A stretch of 64,000 bases of DNA from Acidobacteriota bacterium (GTDB lineage Bacteria; Acidobacteriota; Blastocatellia; RBC074), in assembly GCA_016715865.1 (NCBI GenBank), contig JADJXM010000004.1:476779-540778 (forward strand). Reading direction: 5' to 3'. Positions 1-16,625 of the stretch are shown here, piece by piece; the stretch's first letter is position 1; each line of letters starts with the position of its first letter. Both the position numbers and the translations under genes were made by a program. A model generated the notes under the pieces. That model ran no database searches. It saw only the letters and a list, made by a program, of their open reading frames with translations, and was not told where the DNA came from.

Positions 1-318
1 CTGGTCAATCCGGGTTTCATGCTCGGGCGGCTGGGGATTCACGACAGTGCAGCCCTCCTGCTGGCTCAGTCTTTCGCATCGAGCGTCGGTACATGGGGCA
101 TCGGCTACGGCCTGATCGCGATCAACGCGAAACGCTTTCGCGATTTCGCATGGCTGGGCGTGCTCTCGAAAACGATCTTCTTTATGATATACGCTGCGGC
201 TTTCCTGACAGACAGGATCGGCGGGCCCGCAATGGCGCCCGCCGTGATCGATCTGGTATTCGCCGCGCTCTTCCTCGAATTCCTGCTGCGAACAAGAACA
301 AAACCGGATGCTCACTGA
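1..318 (+). CDS. Small integral membrane protein, 5' end outside window
   Basis: The frame is open from base 1, so the start probably lies upstream; an ATG at 19 would give 99 residues. The visible part is very hydrophobic, with three or four likely membrane helices (around GTWGIGYGLIAI, GVLSKTIFFMIYAAAF and VIDLVFAALFLEFLL) and a short basic tail. I do not recognise the family. The gene converges on nadA and its TGA lies 1 base from the nadA stop, so the two transcripts run into each other with no terminator between them. Confidence 0.6.
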   Translation: MVNPGFMLGRLGIHDSAALLLAQSFASSVGTWGIGYGLIAINAKRFRDFAWLGVLSKTIFFMIYAAAFLTDRIGGPAMAPAVIDLVFAALFLEFLLRTRTKPDAH

Positions 319-1421
319 ATTTCGAGCATGCGATCGAGGGCGATGCGTGCATATTTCGCCGTTTCGTCATCGACCTTGATCTGATTGACGACATTGCCGT
401 CGACGAGGTTTTCGAGCGACCAGAGCAGATTTTCAGGCGCAATTCGAAACATCGTCGCGCACATACACAGATCCGGCGCGAGCAGGGTGATCAGTTTGTC
501 AGGATGCCGATTGGCCAGCCGGTTGACCAGATTCAATTCAGTTCCGATCGCCCATTTGCTGCCCGCCGGGGCTTCATTGATAGTCTTGATGATATTCTCG
601 GTCGATCCGTTCAGATCGGACTTCGCGACCACTTCATACCGGCATTCAGGGTGAACGAGAATTTTGATGCCAGGATGTTCGGCGCGGCGATCATCTACGT
701 GGCGCTCCTGAAATCTTCCGTGCACGGAACAGAACCCCTTCCAGAGAATGATCTTCGCGTTTTCCAACTGCTCGGGAGTATTTCCGCCCAGTTCAAGCCG
801 CGGATCCCAGACAGCCATCCGGTCGAGCGGAATGCCGAACTTCACCCCTGTATTACGTCCCAGATGTTCGTCCGGAAAGAAGAAGAGCTTCTCCTTCTGT
901 TTGAACGCCCAGTCGAAGAGCGGCGCTGCATTCGACGACGTGCAGACGACCCCGTCATGACGCCCGCAAAACGCCTTGATGTTCGCCGCCGAATTCATGT
1001 ATGTGATCGGCAAAATAGAATCGATCCCCAGTTCGTGCAACTGCTCCCAGGCCGTCTCGACCTGCTCGAGTCGAGCCATATCAGCCATCGAACAGCCCGC
1101 CGCCAGATCCGGCAAAATAACCTGCTGGTGAGCACCACTCAAAATATCGGCGCTCTCGGCCATAAAATGGACCCCGCAAAACACGATGTAATCTGCTTCT
1201 GGCCGGCGCGATGCCATCTGCGCCAGCTTGAACGAATCACCCGTCAGATCGGCATGACAGATCACGTCGTCACGCTGATAGTGATGACCAAGTATCATCA
1301 CACGCGAACCCAGCTTTCGCTTGGCCTCCACGATCCGCTCACTCAACTCGACTTCGCCGAGTTTCAGATATTCATCGATCTCCCTGACTCCCGCCGCGAC
1401 TCCAGCTCCCTGGCTCTTCAT
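312..1421 (-). CDS. nadA: Quinolinate synthase NadA
   Basis: NadA condenses iminoaspartate with dihydroxyacetone phosphate to quinolinate in de novo NAD synthesis, using a [4Fe-4S] cluster. Family features seen are the GHHYQRDDVICHADLTGDS stretch, FCGVHFMAESADIL and LPDLAAGCSMADM, plus the Cys positions expected to hold the cluster. The 369-residue length is normal for the longer NadA type. The ATG at 1421 is chosen because AGGAGG (1430-1435) lies 8 bases upstream; a longer reading from a TTG at 1448 would put that ribosome site inside the gene. No nadB or nadC is adjacent. A tandem palindromic operator sits just upstream, so repression by an NAD-responsive regulator is likely but inferred. 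Confidence 0.95.
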   Translation of the reverse strand: MKSQGAGVAAGVREIDEYLKLGEVELSERIVEAKRKLGSRVMILGHHYQRDDVICHADLTGDSFKLAQMASRRPEADYIVFCGVHFMAESADILSGAHQQVILPDLAAGCSMADMARLEQVETAWEQLHELGIDSILPITYMNSAANIKAFCGRHDGVVCTSSNAAPLFDWAFKQKEKLFFFPDEHLGRNTGVKFGIPLDRMAVWDPRLELGGNTPEQLENAKIILWKGFCSVHGRFQERHVDDRRAEHPGIKILVHPECRYEVVAKSDLNGSTENIIKTINEAPAGSKWAIGTELNLVNRLANRHPDKLITLLAPDLCMCATMFRIAPENLLWSLENLVDGNVVNQIKVDDETAKYARIALDRMLEIQ

Positions 1422-1454
1422 CGGCATATCCTCCTTTTTCATCCACAAAACTAC

Positions 1455-1500
1455 TTAGTGTACTTCGTACACGATGAGAACAGTGTACAAAATACACTAA
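1455..1500 (-). promoter_or_regulatory. Tandem palindromic operator upstream of nadA
   Basis: Two copies of GTGTAC-N3/4-(G)TACAC are centred near 1465 and 1490, 25 bases apart, and the whole 46-base block beginning TTAGTGTAC and ending ATACACTAA is itself nearly palindromic. It lies 34-79 bases before the nadA start. On the minus strand a TTGCAT (1506-1511) is followed after 18 bases by TACACT (1482-1487), so the upstream site would cover the -10 box. That geometry suits a repressor. NrtR- or NiaR-like NAD repressors control nadA elsewhere; which family acts here cannot be told from the site. Confidence 0.7.
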
Positions 1501-1562
1501 GGGTAATGCAAATGAATTCGGAATCCGTCATATCCATTTTATGAAAGAGGATTGGGAGAAGG

Positions 1563-2909
<1,347 letters not shown>

Positions 2910-2951
2910 ATATTCTTTGAAAAAACCCGCCTCAGGGGGCGCTACTCGAAA

Positions 2952-5249
<2,298 letters not shown>

Positions 5250-5392
5250 GGCGATTGCAATAACTGCTATAAAATACCAACCGAGCAGTACTTGATTGTA
5301 AATCAGAGATCGAAGGAATGGGACTGCGCATGCCGAATTTTTAAGGAATAAGTTGATCAAAAATCGAACATCCCCTAAGATCCGTGCAACCT

Positions 5393-6310
5393 ATGAACCC
5401 CGGAAACCTCTTTTTCAACCGGAACACAAAGCTCCTGCGGAGCGGATGGCGCGTGCTGATCTTCGGCGCGCTGCTGATTTCGCCGCAGGTTCTTTTGTCG
5501 TCGTACATGACTCGGAGCGGAGAGGCCGGTCAGGAGGTCTTTGAGGTCAGCTTCACGATGATCGCAACCTACGTGATGATCGTCATCTGGGTGGTCTTCA
5601 TCTCCTGGATCTGCCTGCGATTTCTTGACCGGATGTCGCTCGCCTCGCTCGGATTCGATTTTCATGCGAACTGGTGGCGTGAGATATTGCGCGGCATCGC
5701 AATGGCCTCGGCGATGGTCATGGCTGTCGTCATCATTCAGGCGATCGGCGGCGGAACCCGCGTAATACCAAACGCCCGCTGGTGGAGTGGAGGCGAAGTC
5801 AACTTCGCCGGGCTGTTCACCGTTGGACGGGACATAACCGCCGCGCTGGCGCTGCTGGCTGTCGCCGGCACGTTCGAAGAGCTGGTCTACCGCGGCTATC
5901 CGTTTCAAACATTGCTCCGCGGAGCGCCGGCCATAGTCCCGATCCTGCTCTTCTCGATCCTCTTCGGGTTCGGCCACTGGAACAATCCAAACCGGACCTT
6001 CTTCTCGACGGCGAATACGATCCTGGCCGGCATCTGGCTGGCTGTCGCCTACCTGAGAACGCGCAGTCTGTGGTTTCCGACCGCTCTTCATTTCACCTGG
6101 AACTGGATGATGGGCGCCTTCTTCGGACTGCCGGTGAGCGGGCTCTCGATCCCACAGCACCCCATCTTCATCTCAACCAGCCAGCATCCGCTCTGGCTGA
6201 CCGGCGGAAACTACGGCGCCGAAGGCGGCGCCGCCACCTCCCTCGTTCTCATCATCACCATCTTCATCATTCTTAAATCCCCGGTTTCACCCTCCACTCA
6301 TCATTCATAA
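5393..6310 (+). CDS. CPBP-family intramembrane metalloprotease (CAAX protease-like)
   Basis: A polytopic membrane protein of about 305 residues with the CPBP signature: FEELVYRGYPF (motif 1, paired Glu and Arg), FGFGHWNN (motif 2 His) and LHFTWNW (motif 3). These residues form the metal site of the Rce1-like fold. Members cleave prenylated proteins or handle bacteriocins in other organisms; the substrate here is unknown. A GTG at 5384 is in frame and could be the start instead of the ATG at 5393; no strong ribosome site favours either. It is divergent from ntrY, and a hairpin follows it at 6388. Confidence 0.85.
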   Translation: MNPGNLFFNRNTKLLRSGWRVLIFGALLISPQVLLSSYMTRSGEAGQEVFEVSFTMIATYVMIVIWVVFISWICLRFLDRMSLASLGFDFHANWWREILRGIAMASAMVMAVVIIQAIGGGTRVIPNARWWSGGEVNFAGLFTVGRDITAALALLAVAGTFEELVYRGYPFQTLLRGAPAIVPILLFSILFGFGHWNNPNRTFFSTANTILAGIWLAVAYLRTRSLWFPTALHFTWNWMMGAFFGLPVSGLSIPQHPIFISTSQHPLWLTGGNYGAEGGAATSLVLIITIFIILKSPVSPSTHHS

Positions 6311-6387
6311 TTCATTATTCGTCATTTATTTACTTCCCGCTTTTTTTTCGTTATCTTTATGGCGCAATAAATTTCATAAATACCAGT

Positions 6388-6412
6388 AAAGCGCGGCAGC
6401 AGACCGCGCTTT
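6388..6412 (+). terminator. Probable terminator after the CPBP gene
   Basis: A 9-base perfect stem, AAAGCGCGG with CCGCGCTTT, encloses a 7-base loop and runs into TTTTATC. It lies 77 bases after the CPBP stop and 69 bases before pckA. The stem is strong but the U-tract is short. Confidence 0.6.
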
Positions 6413-6481
6413 TATCGATTTTGGGTCTGATTGGTATGACCATGATCGATGAAAAGGCACCAGTACCATCCAAGGAGCACC

Positions 6482-9263
<2,782 letters not shown>

Positions 9264-9296
9264 ATGGAACTGTCCCTCGCGAAGCATCAACATTAA

Positions 9297-9328
9297 AAGG
9301 CGGGACCAGATTTCACTGACCCCGCCTT
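9297..9328 (-). terminator. Hairpin terminator between yjbQ-like gene and hpnA
   Basis: An 8-base perfect stem AAGGCGGG/CCCGCCTT with a 16-base loop, followed on the minus strand by TTAATG. It lies 44 bases past the stop of the YjbQ-family gene and 33 bases before the hpnA start. It could attenuate read-through into hpnA. Confidence 0.5.
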
Positions 9329-9372
9329 CAGCCGCCACATTTCATCATTCATCATTCAGAATTCATGATTTA

Positions 9373-9864
<492 letters not shown>

Positions 9865-9882
9865 TTGCTGTTCTCCTTATCC

Positions 9883-10013
<131 letters not shown>

Positions 10014-10060
10014 ATCAAAGTCAACCGCACGCAATCCCAAGAGTCTCTATTCACAATGGT

Positions 10061-10852
10061 TTAACCAATTGACACTTTGAGAATTGCAGCGATTGTCTTT
10101 TGCATTGAATGCGATACCGATCTGATACCGATCAGGAAACGGCTCGAAGAAATCGGGCTCGAGATCATTTCGCGAAAGAGGCTGCCGGGGCTCAATCGCC
10201 CCCGGGCATCGACTGCGCGATTGAAGTCGGGCAGATTCTGATCCGCTTCGTCAGAGATGATGCGCACGGCAGCGGCGGGAAGATTGTGACTTTTTGCAAC
10301 TCTTAATATGTCGTATGTCTCCATGTCGACTGCTCGAGCATTAAACCGCTCACCCATTTCGAGTTTTTCAACGGCACTGGTCACAATCCGGTTGACGGTT
10401 AAGCCAGATCCACGCTTGCAGGAAATCCCATTCATTAATAATGACTCGTAGAGGGATTGCGAAAGCGAATGGTCACAGGGAATGCTCGCTTTTTCGTCAC
10501 ATCCGGGTGACGATTTGTTGGATGTTTCAATAAGGAAATCGTCGCCGGCATTGAAGCATTGGTCGTAAACGATGGCGCTGCTGCGTTTAAGCGATAGCGA
10601 CAGTGCTCCGGCAAGTCCGGTAACGATAATTGAGGAAAAACTTTCAGTGGTCAATCGTCTGGCCAGGAAGTCCGGAAAACCGACGGCGCCCATTCCGGAC
10701 TGGAAAATAGCGATCGATCGGCCGCCGAACCGGCCACGACAGATTCGATATCCATTAATTGTATCGATCTCCGGGCTATCGAGAAGCCTGGTGGCCGAGT
10801 TAAACTCCAGATCAACGGCTGTGATCAGACAGGGTTTATCGAAAAGTGTCAC
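10061..10852 (-). CDS. Nucleoside phosphorylase-superfamily protein, HpnG-like
   Basis: A 263-residue protein of the phosphorylase superfamily. It has a Gly-rich phosphate-side strand (IFQSGMGAVGF, IIVTGLAGALS) and the acidic substrate motif ARAVDMETYDILRVAKSHNLP followed by AVRIISDEADQNLP. That last block resembles the hopanoid-associated phosphorylase HpnG, which releases adenine from adenosylhopane. The context (hpnA, IPP isomerase) supports it, but an MTA/SAH nucleosidase-like role is possible. The start is a GTG at 10852 overlapping the fni stop by 4 bases, with AAAGGAG ahead of it, indicating coupled translation. Confidence 0.65.
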   Translation of the reverse strand: MTLFDKPCLITAVDLEFNSATRLLDSPEIDTINGYRICRGRFGGRSIAIFQSGMGAVGFPDFLARRLTTESFSSIIVTGLAGALSLSLKRSSAIVYDQCFNAGDDFLIETSNKSSPGCDEKASIPCDHSLSQSLYESLLMNGISCKRGSGLTVNRIVTSAVEKLEMGERFNARAVDMETYDILRVAKSHNLPAAAVRIISDEADQNLPDFNRAVDARGRLSPGSLFREMISSPISSSRFLIGIRSVSHSMQKTIAAILKVSIG

Positions 10853-11934
10853 CGGGCTCCTTTGAATCCAGAGCCATATGGCAGACCACGCTGATGCACC
10901 CAGTCGAGCAGTGCACCTGAGATAACCGCGTGCCGAGGATCGAGATCTGCCACGCGACTGCATCCGCAGAGCATGATCGCCGCACGCATTTCGGCGAAAA
11001 AGCTGTTAAAAAAGGTCTCGACCCCGTCGATCCCCCCGCTGACATAAGCCCGCAGTACGGGGAGGGCGACGCCAACCAGTCGGGCTCCCAGAGCCAGAGC
11101 CCTGACGGCCTGCAGTCCCGTCCGAATACCGCCGGAAGCGATCAGGTTGAGGTTCATGTCGCGTAATTCGCAAACGCTGGCAGCGGTAGGGATGCCCCAG
11201 TCCCAGAAAGCTTCTCCCAGTTGGCGAAGCACGCGGTTTCTGAGGGTTTCGACTGCGACCCATGACGTACCGCCGGCGCCCGAAACGTCGACCCAGGTGA
11301 CGCCGGCGCTGGCAAGGCGCTTGCCCGATTCGCGCGCGAATCCGCAACCTGTCTCCTTGACGATGATCCCGATGCCTGACTCCGAGACCAGCCGTTCGAT
11401 CGTATCTATCGAGTGGCGAAAATCATGATCGCCATGCTCCTGAATGATCTCCATGGCGGTGTTGAGGTGAACGCACATGGCGTCCGCACCGATCGATTCG
11501 GCCAGATCGACGACCTGGCGGGTTGTCAGCTCCCTGGCCTGAGCGATGCCGATATTGCCGAGCAGCAAGAGGTTCGGTGCAACAGGACGAACGTTAAAAG
11601 TATGACGCATCTCAGGGTACCGCAGCATAACGCGCTGGGACCCGACGCCGAACCCGATCCCCAGCCGGTCGGCCAGCGAAGCGATGTCGCGATTGAAAAT
11701 ACCGACCTCATCGGCTCCGCCCGTCATGCCGGTGATGATCAATGGAAAGTTGAGCCGTTTCCCCATAACCTCGACGCTCAGATCGATATCTTCCAGTCGG
11801 GTCTCGGTCAGCGGCTGGTGCACCAGTTCGACGTGCTCGAGCCAGGTAGTCTTTTCTCGAAATTCGACTTCCTGATGCGCACACAGATCGAAGTGACTCA
11901 GTTTCCGATTGACAATTTCTGTCGGTATGGCCAT
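10849..11934 (-). CDS. fni: Type 2 isopentenyl-diphosphate isomerase (FMN-dependent)
   Basis: Interconverts IPP and DMAPP with FMN and NADPH. Family signs are the N-terminal RKLSHFDLC, the FPLIITGMTGGADEVG stretch, GFGVGSQRVML, the conserved HLNTAMEIIQEHGDHDF and WVDVSGAGGTSW, and the C-terminal ASGGIRTGLQAVRALALGA flavin site. Length 361 is standard. It is translationally coupled to the HpnG-like gene behind it. An IPP isomerase directly before a hopanoid-type gene suggests supply of prenyl units for triterpenoids; no squalene/hopene cyclase is in the window. Confidence 0.95.
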   Translation of the reverse strand: MAIPTEIVNRKLSHFDLCAHQEVEFREKTTWLEHVELVHQPLTETRLEDIDLSVEVMGKRLNFPLIITGMTGGADEVGIFNRDIASLADRLGIGFGVGSQRVMLRYPEMRHTFNVRPVAPNLLLLGNIGIAQARELTTRQVVDLAESIGADAMCVHLNTAMEIIQEHGDHDFRHSIDTIERLVSESGIGIIVKETGCGFARESGKRLASAGVTWVDVSGAGGTSWVAVETLRNRVLRQLGEAFWDWGIPTAASVCELRDMNLNLIASGGIRTGLQAVRALALGARLVGVALPVLRAYVSGGIDGVETFFNSFFAEMRAAIMLCGCSRVADLDPRHAVISGALLDWVHQRGLPYGSGFKGAR

Positions 11935-11962
11935 GAAAAATTCCGTTTATTGCTTACAGGCC

Positions 11963-12038
<76 letters not shown>

Positions 12039-12214
12039 ATGATTCCTGGCTTAAAACAGTCTTCAAGTCTTTCCGGCAGTCATAAGGGCGGTCTTTGCGA
12101 TTCATTGGGATCTGTTTTATAAATCCGATTAAGTTTCTGATATGTGGTCCGGAAATAACAATCATTATAATTCTGACAGTTCGCTGAACCAAACGACTTA
12201 AAATAATCGAAAAA

Positions 12215-14002
12215 ATGAGCAAAGCCCGGCCAATCGTCATGCGCCACAATCAGTGCATCCTTCTGTTGTTGACCTTCGCTGCAGTCGTTTTTCTGTTGAT
12301 CTCATTTCGTCCAGCGCTGCTAGATGATGCTGATGCGACGCACGCCGAGGCGGCGAAAGAGATGATCGAGCGCAACGACTGGGTAACGCTGCACGTCAAC
12401 GGAGTGCGGTATCTTGAAAAGGCTCCGCTGCTCTATTGGGCAGTCGCGCTTTCATTCAAGGTTTTCGGATACAACACCTTCGCCGTCCGTTTTCCGGTCG
12501 TCCTTGCGATCATTCTGCTGGGCGCTCTTGCCTGGATCTTTGGACGCTGGGCTTTTTCGGAGAAGGCCGGGGGGTATGCCGCTGCGACGATGGTCTCGTG
12601 CACGGGGATGTTCCTCTTCACGCGGATCATGATTCCCGAGGTGCTGCTCACGCTCTGGTTCACGCTGGCGCATTACTGTTTTCTCCGTGGTTTTTTTGGC
12701 GAAGGGAAGGAAAAGCGCTGGTACTACGGCCTGTACGTTGCAATCGCGCTGGCGGTCCTGACCAAGGGCCTGATCGGAATCGTCTTTGTCGCCGGCCCGA
12801 TAGGGCTTTTTCTATTGCTCACCGGCACGCTTTTGTCTGAGATGCGCCACTTGAGACTGCCAACAGGGATGCTGCTCTTTCTGGCGATCGCATCTCCGTG
12901 GCATATTCTGGCCGGCATTCGCAACGACAGGTTCTTCTGGTTCTATTTCATGAATGAACATGTACTGCGTTTTCTGGGCAAACGGGAACCGAAGGATTAC
13001 AACAGGGTTCCCTTCGTCTTCTACTGGCTGATGCATCTGATCTGGCTGTTTCCGTGGAGCGTGGGCATACCGCTCATCGGCCTGCAGCTTCCGGGGATCG
13101 GACGGAATCAGGATCGCGGCCGGCTGATCAACCTGTATCTGTGGTTGTGGGCCGGGCTGATACTGATCTTCTTCAACATCTCGACCAGTCAGGAATACTA
13201 TACTTTTCCGGTTTATGCTCCGCTGGCATTGCTGATCGGAGCGGCATTCGCTACGGCCGAAGAGCGTCCGGGAGCCGAAAAGTACCTGACGGCGGCGCAG
13301 GGTGCGATTGCAGCAGTCGCGCTGGCTGCGGGTGGTCTGCTCGGATGGCTGGTCTGGAAGTCACGGAATGTCATCCCGACCGGGGATTTATCGGACCTGC
13401 TCGACATGGCTCCGGCGGATTCCGAACAATACACGCTCTCGCTCGGTCATTTCTTCGATCTAACGACCGGGGCCTTCGCCGAGTTGCGCATCCCGGCGAT
13501 GGGTGCGGCGCTCACCCTGAGCATTGGTTTCACGCTCGCCTGGATCTTTCGCCGTCGTCGAGCACATATGGCTGCTTCGGTCATGATGCTCATGAGCATG
13601 GGGTTCATGTTTATCTGGGCGAATCTGGCGCTGCAGAAATTCGAACCGGTGCTTTCATCGCGTGCGCTCGCCGAAACCATCGAACAAAATTGGGAGCCCG
13701 GGTCGAAAATAGTCTTCAATGGTGAATACGAAACCGGATCGTCGATCGGCTTTTACACCAACCGGCAGATTCTGCTGCTCAACGGACGGGTGACCGGCAT
13801 GGCCTTCGGTGCAACCTACACCGATGCTCCGCCTGTATTCCTTGAAAACGCGGATCTGAAAAAGCTCTGGGAAGGTGAGAACCGGGTCTTTCTGTTCAGC
13901 GAAGAAGGCAAACTCGATCGGGCGCTTAAGCTGCTGGATGGCTCGCCTGCCACGCGTCTGGCTGAACGCGGCGGCAAAATCGTGCTCACGAACAGACCTT
14001 GA
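12215..14002 (+). CDS. Glycosyltransferase family 39 (ArnT/PMT-like membrane protein)
   Basis: A 595-residue GT-C-fold enzyme that would move a sugar from a polyprenyl phosphate to a lipid or protein outside the inner membrane. The first periplasmic loop has the acidic motif LLDDADATHAEAAKEM and then LEKAPLLYW, both typical of the ArnT branch. About ten further hydrophobic helices follow, then a soluble C-terminal part. The neighbouring convergent gene is a GT2 enzyme of the kind that makes polyprenyl-phosphate sugars, so the two could be donor and transferase. The ATG at 12215 has no clear ribosome site. Confidence 0.85.
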   Translation: MSKARPIVMRHNQCILLLLTFAAVVFLLISFRPALLDDADATHAEAAKEMIERNDWVTLHVNGVRYLEKAPLLYWAVALSFKVFGYNTFAVRFPVVLAIILLGALAWIFGRWAFSEKAGGYAAATMVSCTGMFLFTRIMIPEVLLTLWFTLAHYCFLRGFFGEGKEKRWYYGLYVAIALAVLTKGLIGIVFVAGPIGLFLLLTGTLLSEMRHLRLPTGMLLFLAIASPWHILAGIRNDRFFWFYFMNEHVLRFLGKREPKDYNRVPFVFYWLMHLIWLFPWSVGIPLIGLQLPGIGRNQDRGRLINLYLWLWAGLILIFFNISTSQEYYTFPVYAPLALLIGAAFATAEERPGAEKYLTAAQGAIAAVALAAGGLLGWLVWKSRNVIPTGDLSDLLDMAPADSEQYTLSLGHFFDLTTGAFAELRIPAMGAALTLSIGFTLAWIFRRRRAHMAASVMMLMSMGFMFIWANLALQKFEPVLSSRALAETIEQNWEPGSKIVFNGEYETGSSIGFYTNRQILLLNGRVTGMAFGATYTDAPPVFLENADLKKLWEGENRVFLFSEEGKLDRALKLLDGSPATRLAERGGKIVLTNRP

Positions 14003-14013
14003 AGCATCACCGA

Positions 14014-14991
<978 letters not shown>

Positions 14992-15234
14992 AGGTGTGTA
15001 AACTTTTCCAATTGAAATAGTTCAACCAAGACTGTAAACTCCACTCAGATTATTGAATTTCCCCCTCGATAGTTCAAATGCCCTGTAATCCGGCAAGCCC
15101 TGACCGGTTACTCCTCCGACTGTAGCGAATCCAATAATTTCCTGAAAACCGGCCCCGGTTTATCAATCAGGTTCTATTCAATTTCAATTCCAGCGATATC
15201 GAAGCTCACCGCTTTGTCGCTGCACGGAGGTGCT

Positions 15235-16320
<1,086 letters not shown>

Positions 16321-16625
16321 GAATAAGATTATCACGAAGTTACACGAAGAAAACACGAAGGGAATTTTCCATGGTCTGTGTGTCTTCGAGCCATTCTTGA
16401 ATGACATCCTTCTTCGGTTCTTAGGGAAACTGATGTTACGCAGAAGAGTCCTTTAAATCTTTGACAAAGTTGAGGTTGTCAAAGCAGGCGAAGAAAACCC
16501 GAGGTTCTGTCTTTTCTTGGTGAAACCCAATACCGGGGTTTCGTTCGGCCTGAGCCTCACTTCACCCGCTTAAATCGCTGCGTAACATCAGTGGATAAAT
16601 TCTTCTCATTTGCAGGATTTTCGTT
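16321..16625. other. Gene-free interval with degenerate CACGAAG repeats
   Basis: No convincing coding frame or RNA gene is seen. Near 16332-16360 there are three CACGAAG units in a row (ATCACGAAG, TACACGAAG, AACACGAAG), which look like one arm of an old simple-repeat element; a partner arm is only weakly visible (TGTGTCTTCG, 16377-16387). The rest separates the stops of two convergent genes. Confidence 0.5.

Noticed and set aside
1422..1448. TTG start for nadA
   Set aside because: It would place the AGGAGG ribosome site inside the gene; the ATG at 1421 is correctly spaced.
93..1544. 483-codon plus-strand frame over nadA
   Set aside because: It lies antisense to a clear nadA gene and has no family features; it is a shadow of the GC-biased codons.
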